Shown here piece after piece: positions 55,531 through 64,000 of a stretch of DNA of 64,000 nt; position 1 is the stretch's first letter; the number at the start of each line of letters is the position of its first letter. The stretch comes from Candidatus Zhuqueibacterota bacterium. GTDB lineage: Bacteria > Zhuqueibacterota > Zhuqueibacteria > Oceanimicrobiales > Oceanimicrobiaceae. Position numbers and translations under genes: made by a program. The stretch spans positions 39,464 to 103,463 of the forward strand of contig JAJDAG010000003.1 of assembly GCA_029262005.1 (NCBI GenBank). Direction: 5' to 3'. The notes beneath the pieces were generated by a model. The model worked only from the letters and a program-made list of their open reading frames with translations. It was not told the DNA's origin and made no database searches.

Positions 55531-55936
55531 TTGAATTCCTTATTATTAGGCGTGAAAACTTTGATTTTGCTCCATGAAATGAATATACAATTTTTTAAAA
55601 AAAAGAAAGCCATATTTTCTCAACACAAAAAGCCTGACACGCGGAACTGCTTTACCTGAAAAACGAAATGCTGTAGCATTTCACTCAACCAACAGCCACA
55701 CAGAAGCGTTTGCTTGACGAAAAAAACATTCGCTCAAAACAACTGATGTCACTTCCCATGCGCACAACCGGTGTTTGCCTGATTTGTTGGAATTTCCCTT
55801 GCATATTTCAGTTGTGTACAATATTTTCAACACTCACCAACCTGAAAACAAATATTCAGCCCGTGTTACGGGAATGCAGTACTTACGCCTGCTGCGTCAG
55901 ATTCTTGCGTATGCCAAACACTTGCGGAGGGAAAAC
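55531..55936. other. Divergent intergenic region between YceH and the TRAP transporter
   Basis: About 400 bases separating minus- and plus-strand genes, so it should hold promoters for both. I see no consensus pair strong enough to mark. A plus-strand frame is open from 55775 into dctQ, but its upstream part has no ribosome site and unlike composition. Confidence 0.5.
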
Positions 55937-56494
55937 GTGAATGTTCTACTCAAATTTGCCGGATGGGTCGATAAGCTGAACGAAAAGGCCGGTGCATTTA
56001 CCGGTTGGCTGTCGGCGCTGATGGTGCTCATTGTTTGCTACGATGTTTTTACCCGCTACTTGCTCAACAGCAGCAGTATTGCTGTGCAGGAGCTGGAGTG
56101 GCACTTGTTTGCTGTGATTTTTCTGCTAGGCGCCGCCTACACACTCAAGCACGATCGGCATGTGCGCGTGGATGTGCTCTACCACAATTTTTCGCCAAAA
56201 AACCAGGCCTGGGTCAATTTTCTCGGCAGCCTGTTTTTCCTCATCCCGTTTGTCATTATGGTGCTAATCACGTCATCCAACTTTGTTACGACCTCTTTTA
56301 GAATCAATGAAACATCGCCTGATCCGGGTGGATTGCCGGCGCGCTTCGTTCTCAAAGCATGCCTGCCCCTGGGATTTATTCTGCTCCTTTTGCAAGGCAT
56401 TGCCCTCATGGTTAGATCCCTTGAGACCATCCTCAAGCCCAGGGCACAAACCAATTTAGACAACACTGGTGCGGGGAGGCAGAACAATGACTGA
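55937..56494 (+). CDS. dctQ: TRAP transporter small permease DctQ
   Basis: 185 residues from GTG 55937, chosen because GGAGG lies seven bases upstream and the product then starts MNVLLKFAGWVDKLNEKAG like other DctQ proteins. Four TM segments are visible. AVQELEWHLFAVIFLLGAAYTLKHDRHVRVDVLY is the family signature. With DctM it forms the membrane part of a sodium-driven TRAP importer. It overlaps dctM by 8 bp. No periplasmic binding protein gene (DctP) is adjacent. Confidence 0.9.
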   Translation: MNVLLKFAGWVDKLNEKAGAFTGWLSALMVLIVCYDVFTRYLLNSSSIAVQELEWHLFAVIFLLGAAYTLKHDRHVRVDVLYHNFSPKNQAWVNFLGSLFFLIPFVIMVLITSSNFVTTSFRINETSPDPGGLPARFVLKACLPLGFILLLLQGIALMVRSLETILKPRAQTNLDNTGAGRQNND

Positions 56495-57806
56495 GGCCAT
56501 GCCTTTCATCATGTTTGCTTCGCTTTTTGTATTGTTGCTGGCCGGCTTTCCGGTTTCATTTACACTGGGCGGTGTGTCACTCGTTTTTGGGTTGGCAACT
56601 TTTGGTATGAAATTTTTCAATTTTCTGCCTTTAAGAATTTGGGGCATCATGGGCAACTATATTTTAATTGCCGTGCCCTTGTTTATTTTCATGGGCGTGA
56701 TGTTGGAAAAATCCGGTCTGGCTGAGTCCCTGCTTGAAACCATGGCGCTGCTGTTTGGCCGAATCAGAGGCGGTCTGGCGATTTCAGTTGTGGTTGTCGG
56801 CGCCATGCTTGGTGCGTCCACCGGCATTGTCGGCGCCACGGTGGTAACCATGGGACTGTTGAGCTTACCCACAATGCTCAAGCGTGGCTACAGCCCCGAA
56901 CTGGCAACCGGCACCATCACTGCCTCGGGTACAATGGGGCAAATTATACCGCCAAGCATTGTGCTGGTACTGCTCGGCAGCATTTTAAATGTCTCCATCG
57001 GCGACATGTTTATGGGGGCGGTGATTCCCGGCGCCATTCTCGTAACGCTCTACATTATCTGGATTGCCATTATTGCCATTTTGAAACCGGAGTCTGCACC
57101 GTGCATGCCGGAACAGGAGCTGGCTGCGTTTAGAGGCGCAAACATGGGCGCACGCATTTTAAAAGCGTTCATCTTACCATTTTTTCTCATTGTGGCGGTG
57201 CTCGGCTCTATTTTCGCCGGCATTGCCTCACCAACCGAAGCGGCAGCAGTCGGCGCCCTTGGCGCAACACTTTTGACAATTTCGCACGGTAAATTCAATC
57301 TAAAAACCCTGCGCGATGTCATGAAAGAAACCACGCTGCTGACCTGCATGGTGTTTATTATTCTGGTTGGTGCAACGTCTTTTGGCCTGGTTTTTCGCGG
57401 AATGGGCGGCGACCGAACCTTGACTCAGCTTATTCTTGGCGCCAATTTAGGGCCGCATACTTTCCTGGCACTGGTCATGCTGGTTATTTTTGTGGCCGGA
57501 TTTTTCATCGATTTCATTGAAATTACCTTTATCATTGTGCCGGTTGTGGCGCCGATTTTCATAACACTCGGTGTGGACTTGCTTTGGATTGGTGTACTCA
57601 TCGCCATGAATTTGCAGACATCCTTTCTGACGCCACCCTTTGGCTTTTCATTATTTTATCTAAAAGGCGTGGCGCCGCCAGGCATCCGCACAGGACAGAT
57701 TTATCGGGGCATCATTCCATTTGTAATCATCCAACTCATTGGCTTGACAATTCTGCTGCTGTTTCCGGAAACGGTGCAATGGCTGCCAAGAGTTACAGCA
57801 AACTAA
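56487..57806 (+). CDS. dctM: TRAP transporter large permease DctM
   Basis: 439 residues from ATG 56487, with GGGAGG seven bases upstream. It has about twelve TM segments. GVMLEKSGLAESLLETMALLFGRIRGGLAISVVVVGAMLGASTGIVGATVV and ITASGTMGQIIPPSIVLVLLG are hallmark DctM blocks; the C-terminal IDFIEITFIIVPVVAPIF and QTSFLTPPFGFSLFYLKGVAP agree. It provides the translocation path for an organic acid or similar substrate, which cannot be read from the sequence. Confidence 0.94.
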   Translation: MTEAMPFIMFASLFVLLLAGFPVSFTLGGVSLVFGLATFGMKFFNFLPLRIWGIMGNYILIAVPLFIFMGVMLEKSGLAESLLETMALLFGRIRGGLAISVVVVGAMLGASTGIVGATVVTMGLLSLPTMLKRGYSPELATGTITASGTMGQIIPPSIVLVLLGSILNVSIGDMFMGAVIPGAILVTLYIIWIAIIAILKPESAPCMPEQELAAFRGANMGARILKAFILPFFLIVAVLGSIFAGIASPTEAAAVGALGATLLTISHGKFNLKTLRDVMKETTLLTCMVFIILVGATSFGLVFRGMGGDRTLTQLILGANLGPHTFLALVMLVIFVAGFFIDFIEITFIIVPVVAPIFITLGVDLLWIGVLIAMNLQTSFLTPPFGFSLFYLKGVAPPGIRTGQIYRGIIPFVIIQLIGLTILLLFPETVQWLPRVTAN

Positions 57807-57955
57807 ACCGTTACCCCAATTCGACCAAGGCCCATCTGGGCGAACAAATGTTACTTTATTCTTGTGTATTTGCTACATTTTTCTTAAATTTTTACCCCAA
57901 CAAAACGCTTGTAATTAAACAAGTTGACCAGTAGAAATGTAACATACTGAAAAAC

Positions 57956-58586
57956 ATGAATGCTACATTTAAACATTTTGATTTAAAAATTTTTAACCCT
58001 GATTTTGGTTCGAATTTAACCGATTTAATTATTGATCTTGACTATTTAAGAAAGAAACTTCTCGAAGGAACAACGCACCCTCAGATTTTTTTTCAGTTGA
58101 AACATATTTTCCATATGCTTGAAAGTATTGGTTCCGCGCGAATTGAGGGCAATCACACCACAATAGCAGAATACATCGAAACAAAACTCGATCAATCAAA
58201 TATTGAAAATGAAAATATTCTTGAGATTCTGAATTCTGAAAACGCCATGCAATTCATTGATGACAACATTTCAAAAACTTCTATAAATCGTGCATTTGTT
58301 ACTGACTTACATAAGATAGTCGTAAATAATTTGACCCGGGAGGGAAGCAAAAATCCGGGTGAATATAGAAAAGCAAATATTCATGTCATCGGATATTGAA
58401 AAAGTGTTTCCGGGTAAAGCGCACACGGAAAGGTCACGGGTGCTCAGACGACTTAAAGAAAAGAAAATGATTTCCTCAAGCCGGAATAATGCAAGAAAAT
58501 ATCTTATCCGTTTTGACAACAATTATCTTCTACGAAGCATAATCGAAATTCTGGGGAAGAATGATTTTCTACCGTTAAATGAATAA
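57956..58586 (+). pseudogene. Fic-family AMPylator remnant with catalytic core deleted
   Basis: The first 144 codons encode a Fic N-terminal region: inhibitory helix motif SARIEGN (S/TxxxEG) and TREGSKNPGEYRKANIHVIG, the segment that normally enters the Fic core. The frame then ends in TGA at 58397. A second frame continues at once with DIEKVFPGKAHTERSRVLRRLKEKKMISSS and YLIRFDNNYLLRSII, which is the C-terminal winged helix of the same protein type. The whole HPFxxGNGRxxR catalytic loop is missing between them. An internal deletion, with frameshift, near 58385-58395 explains this. The inactive inhibitory piece may still be made. Confidence 0.82.
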
Positions 58587-58639
58587 ATTTCAGTGTTCAG
58601 GCAGGCGAATAGCTTTATCAATAATAAAGAGGTAAAACA

Positions 58640-61492
58640 ATGTACCCTTTCATAAAAAAAAATATGCTCTTTTGCATTATTTCACTCGTCGCGTTTTCAA
58701 ACATTCAGGCTCAACAAAAGCAGCCTTTGGCTCACAATGTCTACGATTTCTGGAAAGTCATCAAAGAACAAGCCATTTCAAATGACGGAAATTGGGCACT
58801 TTTTTCCATGGGCCCTGAAGATGGGGAAAGCGAACTGCGAATCAAAAGTACGGCTCTACAAACTGAGTACACAGCCGGTCGGGGAGAAAGTGCGCAATTT
58901 TCTTTTGACTCAAACAATGCTGTATTTTTTATCCGTGCTCTAAAGGATTCAGTCAAGCAGGCCAAACGAGACAAACGCGAACCGGAGAAAATGCCAAAAG
59001 ATTCTCTCGGCATTTTCGATCTCAAAACCGGAAATCTGGTTAAGATTGCACGGGTAAAATCTTTCAAACTCCCGAAAGAAGCGGGTGGTTGGCTGGCTAT
59101 TTTACATGAAAAATCCACAAGCTCTGACAGTGCAGACACAGATACCGCGTCCACACCGAAAAAATCACCCAAAAAGAAAAATGGCAAGAAGGACAAAAAA
59201 AAGAAAGCGGAAGGAACCATGCTGTCCCTGCGCAACCTGGCAAACGGGACGGAGAAACGATTTGAAAATGTCATTGAGTATATTTTTTCAGAAAATGGTC
59301 AGTGGCTTATTTGCGCCGCCTCCAGCAAGGATAGCACCGCAGATGGTGTTTTTGCTGTTGAAGTTCAGACCGGTCAACGCCAGACATTGCTCAACGGAAA
59401 GGGGGACTACAAGCATCTCGCCATTGACAAAACCGGCCGGAATGCAGCGTTTCTTTCCAACAAAGAAGATGTGCCAAACAAGCAGCCGGCTTACGCACTT
59501 TACCACTGGCAGGTTGGTAAAAGCGCAGCCAGAGCCATTGCTACAACAAAATCATCATGGCTGCGAACAGGATGGTGGATAAGTGAATTCCGGGAACTTT
59601 CCTTTTCAGAGAACGGGACTCGCTTGTTTTTTGGCACTGCGCCGCGGCCGGAACCAGAGCCCGAAGACGACACGCTGGATGAAGAAAAAGTAAAGGTAGA
59701 CATCTGGCACTGGCAGGATCCATACCTGCAGCCTATGCAGCTCAAACAGCTCAAGAAAGAGAAAGAGCGGTCCTACCTCGCTGTTTTTCATCTATCGGAA
59801 AAACGCGCTGTGCAACTGGCCACCGAAACCGTGCCCGAGGTAAAAGTACCGGGAAAGGGCAACGCGAACACGGCTATCGGGCACTCGCCTATGCCATATC
59901 GCCAACTCATTTCCTGGGACTTTCCGCAGTACTATGATGTGTACACTGTGGATGTTCGCACCGGCGTCAGAAAGCCGGCGGTGAAAAAACTGCAAGCCAG
60001 GGCACAAATTTCACCACAAGGGAAATATCTAGCGTGGTGGAGCCGTTCAGACTCTTCCTGGTTCGCCATGGAAACAAAATCAGGCAAAACCCGCAACCTC
60101 ACTGCCGCCGTGCAGCAGCCCTTTTATTACGAAAAACACGACTGGCCGTATAAACCAGACTCCTACGGCAGCGCCGGCTGGACAGAAAAAGACAAGCTTT
60201 TCATTGCCTATGACAAATATGACCTCTGGGCATTCGACCCCACCGGCAAAACAAAACCAAAGAACATCACCGCAGGCACCGGGCGTGCTAAAAACCTGCG
60301 CTTTCGCGTTCTAAAACTCGACCCGGAGGCCATTGCCATTGATGCGCAGAAACCGCTTCTGCTCTCGGCTTTTCATTACAAAACAATGGCCGCAGGGTTC
60401 TATGAAGTCACAATCCGCGGGCAAAAGTCACCAGCAGAACTGCTTATGGCTGACCGCCATTTCTCCAGGCCGCGCAAAGCAAAACTTGCTGAATCTCTCA
60501 TGTTCAGCCAATCGAGTTTTCAGGAATTCCCGGACTATTGGCTTAGCGACCTGAAATTAAATAACAGAAAACGGCTGACAAATGCGAACCCTCAGCAATC
60601 AGACTATTTGTGGGGAACCGCGGAATTGCTTGAGTGGTATTCGGTTGACGGCCAACTGCTACAAGGAATTCTCTACAAGCCGGAAGGCTTCACCCCTGAA
60701 AAAAAATACCCGATGATTGTGTATTTTTATGAGAAAAGCTCGCACAACCTGCATCGCCACCAACGGCCAAGACCGCATCGTTCAGTTATTAATATATCTT
60801 TTTATGTTAGCCGCGGTTATTTGGTATTCGTGCCTGATATACCTTACAAAACCGGTTATCCCGGCGAAAGTGCCATGAACGCCGTCATGCCGGGTGTGAC
60901 CGGGCTTTTGCAACAGGGGTTTGTTGACAAAGACAATATCGGTGTGCAGGGACACAGTTGGGGCGGCTACCAAATCGCTTACATGGTCACTCGCACCAAT
61001 CTTTTTAAGGCAGCCGAAGCAGGCGCCCCTGTTGCAAACATGACCAGCGCGTACGGTGGCATCCGTTGGGGCACAGGCAAAAGCCGAATGTTTCAGTATG
61101 AGCGAACCCAGAGCCGAATTGGTGGTTCGTTGTGGGAATACCCCATGCGTTACCTGGAGAATTCACCACTTTTCTGGCTGGATAAAGTTGAAACACCGCT
61201 GCTGATTATGCACAACGATCACGATGGTCATGTGCCATGGTATCAGGGGATCGAACTTTTTGTTGCATTGCGTCGTCTCGGCAAACCAACCTGGTTGATT
61301 AATTACAACAACGAGCCGCACTGGCCAACCACATTTCAAAACCGAAAGGACTGGCAAATCCGTTTACAACAATACTTTGACCATTTCCTGAAAGGGCAGG
61401 CCGCTCCTGTTTGGCTGACCGAAGGCGTGCCTGCCACCATGAAAGGCCGAACACTGGGAACAGAACTCAAAACATCGACTCGAGGCAAGTAA
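58640..61492 (+). CDS. Prolyl oligopeptidase-family S9 serine peptidase, secreted
   Basis: A 950-residue exported peptidase. A signal peptide (MLFCIISLVAFSNIQA) is followed by a beta-propeller domain (to about 640) and the alpha/beta-hydrolase domain. The triad is S773 (GHSWGGYQ), D862 (HNDHDGHVPWYQ) and H894 (NNEPHWPT). An unusual lysine-rich low-complexity insertion lies at about residues 160-192 (KKSPKKKNGKKDKKKK). GAGGTAAAACA precedes the ATG. It probably degrades peptides in the periplasm. A hairpin follows at 61508. Confidence 0.93.
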   Translation: MYPFIKKNMLFCIISLVAFSNIQAQQKQPLAHNVYDFWKVIKEQAISNDGNWALFSMGPEDGESELRIKSTALQTEYTAGRGESAQFSFDSNNAVFFIRALKDSVKQAKRDKREPEKMPKDSLGIFDLKTGNLVKIARVKSFKLPKEAGGWLAILHEKSTSSDSADTDTASTPKKSPKKKNGKKDKKKKAEGTMLSLRNLANGTEKRFENVIEYIFSENGQWLICAASSKDSTADGVFAVEVQTGQRQTLLNGKGDYKHLAIDKTGRNAAFLSNKEDVPNKQPAYALYHWQVGKSAARAIATTKSSWLRTGWWISEFRELSFSENGTRLFFGTAPRPEPEPEDDTLDEEKVKVDIWHWQDPYLQPMQLKQLKKEKERSYLAVFHLSEKRAVQLATETVPEVKVPGKGNANTAIGHSPMPYRQLISWDFPQYYDVYTVDVRTGVRKPAVKKLQARAQISPQGKYLAWWSRSDSSWFAMETKSGKTRNLTAAVQQPFYYEKHDWPYKPDSYGSAGWTEKDKLFIAYDKYDLWAFDPTGKTKPKNITAGTGRAKNLRFRVLKLDPEAIAIDAQKPLLLSAFHYKTMAAGFYEVTIRGQKSPAELLMADRHFSRPRKAKLAESLMFSQSSFQEFPDYWLSDLKLNNRKRLTNANPQQSDYLWGTAELLEWYSVDGQLLQGILYKPEGFTPEKKYPMIVYFYEKSSHNLHRHQRPRPHRSVINISFYVSRGYLVFVPDIPYKTGYPGESAMNAVMPGVTGLLQQGFVDKDNIGVQGHSWGGYQIAYMVTRTNLFKAAEAGAPVANMTSAYGGIRWGTGKSRMFQYERTQSRIGGSLWEYPMRYLENSPLFWLDKVETPLLIMHNDHDGHVPWYQGIELFVALRRLGKPTWLINYNNEPHWPTTFQNRKDWQIRLQQYFDHFLKGQAAPVWLTEGVPATMKGRTLGTELKTSTRGK

Positions 61493-61507
61493 TTTAATCG
61501 TTTTGTT

Positions 61508-61529
61508 CCAGGCTTCATTGCCTGGCTTT
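61508..61529 (+). terminator. Terminator candidate after the S9 peptidase
   Basis: CCAGGC-TTCATT-GCCTGG is a perfect six-pair stem followed by CTTTC. The U-tract is short, so termination may be partial before the DUF4442 gene. Confidence 0.45.
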
Positions 61530-61586
61530 CATGTAAATTCAAATTAACCAGAGTTGGCACCGAGTCATAGTCAGGCAAATTTTTAA

Positions 61587-62042
61587 ATGAAAGCAAGGTA
61601 TCTTAAATATCTGCTTAATATCTATCCGCCGTATCTGGGCGCAGGCATCAGCGTGAAATATATTGCCCCGGATTTCAGCGAGGCAAAAGTAGAAATGCGT
61701 CTGCGCTGGTACAATCGCAACTACGTACGAACACATTTCGGCGGCAGTCTCTACGCCATGGTCGATCCTTTTTACATGCTTTTGATGTTAAACACCTTGG
61801 GCAGAGATTACGTGGTTTGGGACAAAGCGGCGTCCATTCAGTTTGTAACACCAGGGAAAGGGGTGGTCTCTGCGAATTTCAGTTTATCAACAGCGCAGAT
61901 TGACCGGGTGAAACAAAAGACGGCCGAAGGCGAAAAGTACACGCCACGTTACACCGTAAAAATAGTAGACAGTAATGACAAATTAGTCGCCAAGGTCGAT
62001 AAAATACTGTATATTAAAAAGAAGATGAGAAAGGTAAACTAA
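61587..62042 (+). CDS. DUF4442 hotdog-fold putative thioesterase
   Basis: A 151-residue hotdog-fold protein. The family pattern is seen in LGAGISVKYIAPDFSEAKVEMRLRWYNRNYVRTHFGGSLYAMVDPFYMLLM. It resembles PaaI-type acyl-CoA thioesterases but lacks a clearly defined catalytic Asp/Asn-His set. The ATG has no good ribosome site. The J-domain gene follows 5 bp later, so they are probably cotranscribed. Confidence 0.82.
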   Translation: MKARYLKYLLNIYPPYLGAGISVKYIAPDFSEAKVEMRLRWYNRNYVRTHFGGSLYAMVDPFYMLLMLNTLGRDYVVWDKAASIQFVTPGKGVVSANFSLSTAQIDRVKQKTAEGEKYTPRYTVKIVDSNDKLVAKVDKILYIKKKMRKVN

Positions 62043-62047
62043 GAAAA

Positions 62048-62647
62048 ATGTTGCAACAGAGTTATCATCCAACCGCAAGGGATGAACATCAAAATCTCGT
62101 GTTTAAAGAAGACGTCGATAACTGTTTGAGTATTCTCGGCCTGGAGATCCTCCCCAACAAGGAACAGCTCAAAAAGGCGTATAAAACCCTGGTAAAACAA
62201 TGGCATCCCGATCGATTTCATGGCCGGACTGACCTGGAAAAACTGGCAGTAAAAAAAACACAGTATCTCAATCTATCCTACCGCTACCTGCTCGAAACCC
62301 TCAAAAACACGCCGACAGACAGCGCGAGCAAGCAAAAAAATGAGGGCGGCAGCAACAGACACAACTACACCTGGCAGAAATATTCGGATGGCTTTCCTGA
62401 AGCGACAGTAGATGAATTTTTTCTAAATTCATCGCACATTGTTTCAGCCGGCTATCACGCACAGCGAAAAATTCTGTACCTCAAGTTTCTCGGCGATGAA
62501 ATTTATCTCTATTTCGATGTGCCGGAATTCATTTTCTTGCATCTTTTAAAAGCCTCATCGTCAGGCAGATACGCGTTGAAATTCATTTATAACCGATTCA
62601 GATACCGAAAATTCACGCCGATTACGAAGAACTTTCGTCTCGAGTAA
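62048..62647 (+). CDS. J-domain protein with C-terminal KTSC domain
   Basis: A 199-residue fusion. The N-terminal J-domain (about 26-85) has the HPD tripeptide at 53-55 in LVKQWHPDRFHGR, the residues that stimulate DnaK ATPase. A polar linker follows. The C-terminal part (about 120-190) reads FFLNSSHIVSAGYHAQRKILYLKFLGDEIYLYFDVPEFIFLHLL and SSGRYALKFIYNRFRYRK, the KTSC domain pattern. KTSC is a small domain seen with lysyl-tRNA synthetase and other proteins. The combination suggests a DnaK adaptor for a particular client. No G/F region or zinc finger is present. Confidence 0.8.
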   Translation: MLQQSYHPTARDEHQNLVFKEDVDNCLSILGLEILPNKEQLKKAYKTLVKQWHPDRFHGRTDLEKLAVKKTQYLNLSYRYLLETLKNTPTDSASKQKNEGGSNRHNYTWQKYSDGFPEATVDEFFLNSSHIVSAGYHAQRKILYLKFLGDEIYLYFDVPEFIFLHLLKASSSGRYALKFIYNRFRYRKFTPITKNFRLE

Positions 62648-62708
62648 TAAGCCTCTGTCACACAGCAGCCCGCAGCAAGTTCAGCTCTAAAAACGCACAA
62701 AAAAAGCC

Positions 62709-62736
62709 TTGACATTAGAAAGAGAATTATTATATT
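62709..62736 (+). promoter_or_regulatory. Sigma-70 promoter of tRNA-fMet
   Basis: TTGACA (62709-62714) and TATATT (62731-62736) with 16 bases between. The expected start of transcription falls about six bases before the tRNA. Confidence 0.8.
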
Positions 62737-62748
62737 AAATGCTCACAT

Positions 62749-62822
<74 letters not shown>

Positions 62823-62848
62823 CTACAATTAAATATTTGTTATTCGTA

Positions 62849-62881
62849 AAAAATGGAATCCTTGTGATTCCTTTTTTATTT
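62849..62881. terminator. Bidirectional terminator between tRNA-fMet and hybrid kinase
   Basis: GGAATC-CTTGT-GATTCC is flanked by A-tracts on the left and TTTTTTATTTT on the right. It ends the tRNA transcript on the plus strand and could also end the kinase transcript from the minus strand. Confidence 0.85.
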
Positions 62882-62968
62882 TGGGGCAGGAATAAATTAC
62901 GACACATCTTAACGCTAACTCGACGAACGAGGTTATTTTTTCGATGTGCTATGTTAAACTTAATCTAT

Positions 62969-64000
62969 TTATCCGTTTAAAGACTTACGAGCATTTTTTG
63001 AGATCTTTGTCCACTTATCCAGCATTTCCTCAAAAGCTTTCGGGACAACCGGCTTGGTGAGATAGTCATCCATGCCGGCGGCGATACATTTTTCACGATC
63101 CCCTTTAATGGCGTTCGCTGTGAGCGCGATAATCGTCATTCTCTTTTCTCCATTTTCTTGCGCACGAATGATTCGTGTGGCTTCAAACCCATCCATTTCC
63201 GGCATCTGGCAATCCATTAAAATGATATCATAGGAGACCTTTTCTATAACACGAAGGGCTTCCAGGCCATTTATTGCAAGGTCTGCAGGGTAGCCGATTT
63301 TTTCGAGCATTTTTAGTGCAATTTTTTGGTTTACTTTATTGTCCTCCACGAGAAGTATTCTTGTATTATTGGGTTCCCTTTTGTCTATCACCGGCTGCCC
63401 GTTTTCCGGTAACTCATGTTCATCTACAATAGTCACTTGCTCGCCCAAAAGTTTCAAAAAACAAGCACGCAGCTTTAGTTGCTTTACAGGCCTAACCAGA
63501 TGCGCGTCAAATCCCAGCCTATGAATTCTTTCTTCGCTATAGTTATGGTCAGGAGCGGTGAGAAGAATTTTTGCCGATTTGCTAAAAGCCTGACCGGCAA
63601 TTAATTTTTCATTCATCGCAACTTCAAAGGTATCGATAACATCTTCGCTTATGATGATAAAATCAATGGGATTGCCTGCCTCTGCCCGTTTTTTGATGAT
63701 GGAACGCGCATGCCGCACATTGCTTGCTTCAATGAATTCCAGACCCCAGAAATGCGATTGCAGGCGTATTATTTTTCGTTGGGTAGCATTGCCATCAACG
63801 ATGAGCAGACATTTTTTGTTGAAAATTCTTTTGCCGTTTTGAGGCCGCTCCCGGCATACAATCCGCTTTTTTAAACAGAGCGTAAACCAAAAAGTTGAGC
63901 CTTTGTTCTCTTTACTTTCCACCCCGATTTCCCCGCCCATTAGCTCTGCTATTTGTTTAGAAATAGCCAGGCCTAACCCCGTGCCGCCATATTTGCGTGT
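62969..64000 (-). CDS. Hybrid sensor histidine kinase (partial, N-terminus beyond right edge)
   Basis: The frame is open to the window edge, so at least 343 codons are present. The edge holds the end of an HATPase domain: [39 protein letters not shown] degenerate receiver-like domain follows ([17 protein letters not shown] ... IIISEDV), then a canonical receiver with [19 protein letters not shown], phospho-Asp in [25 protein letters not shown] and the Lys of YLTKPVVP. This is the BarA/TorS-like multi-step phosphorelay plan. Signal and output are off-window. Confidence 0.92.
   Translation of the reverse strand, partial: TRKYGGTGLGLAISKQIAELMGGEIGVESKENKGSTFWFTLCLKKRIVCRERPQNGKRIFNKKCLLIVDGNATQRKIIRLQSHFWGLEFIEASNVRHARSIIKKRAEAGNPIDFIIISEDVIDTFEVAMNEKLIAGQAFSKSAKILLTAPDHNYSEERIHRLGFDAHLVRPVKQLKLRACFLKLLGEQVTIVDEHELPENGQPVIDKREPNNTRILLVEDNKVNQKIALKMLEKIGYPADLAINGLEALRVIEKVSYDIILMDCQMPEMDGFEATRIIRAQENGEKRMTIIALTANAIKGDREKCIAAGMDDYLTKPVVPKAFEEMLDKWTKISKNARKSLNG

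Overview
The window looks like chromosomal DNA from an uncultured, diderm bacterium of the FCB superphylum, probably near Calditrichota/KSB1. This is inferred from marker families, not from a search. The evidence is two tandem GWxTD-domain proteins, two secreted proteins ending in a PNPFNP-type T9SS sorting domain, a DUF5683 protein, a DUF1501/DUF1800 pair, and consensus TTGACA/TATATT promoters rather than the Bacteroidota type. Every gene from 1 to about 55.5 kb is on the minus strand. A plus-strand block (55.9-62.8 kb) follows, and a minus-strand hybrid kinase runs off the right edge.

Layout in coordinate order. 1-2.1 kb: glycogen synthase (cut by the left edge) and a GalT-like nucleotidyltransferase. 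2.2-4.3 kb: a CpoB/YbgF-like lipoprotein and an outer-membrane barrel protein. 4.4-12.8 kb: rodA, mrdA, mreD, mreC, mreB (cell elongation), then purH, purN and a DinB-like protein. 13.1-16.7 kb: an LD-carboxypeptidase and two GWxTD proteins. 16.7-19 kb: rimO and ftsY. 19.0-22.0 kb: a CDP-alcohol phosphatidyltransferase, an archaeal-type geranylgeranyl reductase, a 2x[4Fe-4S] ferredoxin and a divergent UbiA-family protein, which together form a candidate isoprenoid or ether-lipid module. 22.1-27.4 kb: purF, a YfiM-like protein, a sodium symporter, a DUF5683 protein, a 59-residue protein, a deoxynucleoside kinase and folK. 27.7-29.9 kb: groESL with a CIRCE operator. 30.0-32.9 kb: selA and serB.

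33.5-47 kb is accessory and envelope-related. It holds a large T9SS cargo, a decayed GxxExxY gene, a yefM-yoeB toxin-antitoxin pair, a beta-barrel protein, DUF1501 and DUF1800 proteins, a 1,000-residue protein with seven carboxypeptidase-regulatory-like repeats, and an alpha-helical protein with six internal repeats. 47.4-51.5 kb: an NtrC-type regulator, a sensor kinase, a NYN-domain protein and DUF488. 51.7-55.5 kb: a family 9 glycosyltransferase, dapF, an HAD acid phosphatase lipoprotein and YceH. Plus strand: TRAP transporter subunits Q and M with no binding protein, a Fic gene with its catalytic core deleted, an S9 peptidase, a DUF4442 protein, a J-domain/KTSC fusion and an initiator tRNA.

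The observations most worth following are the isoprenoid cluster at 19-22 kb, a pair of 140-bp MITE-like palindromic elements at 47.2 and 54.5 kb, the two repeat-built secreted proteins at 42-47 kb, and the small acidic-tailed membrane protein at 26.1 kb.
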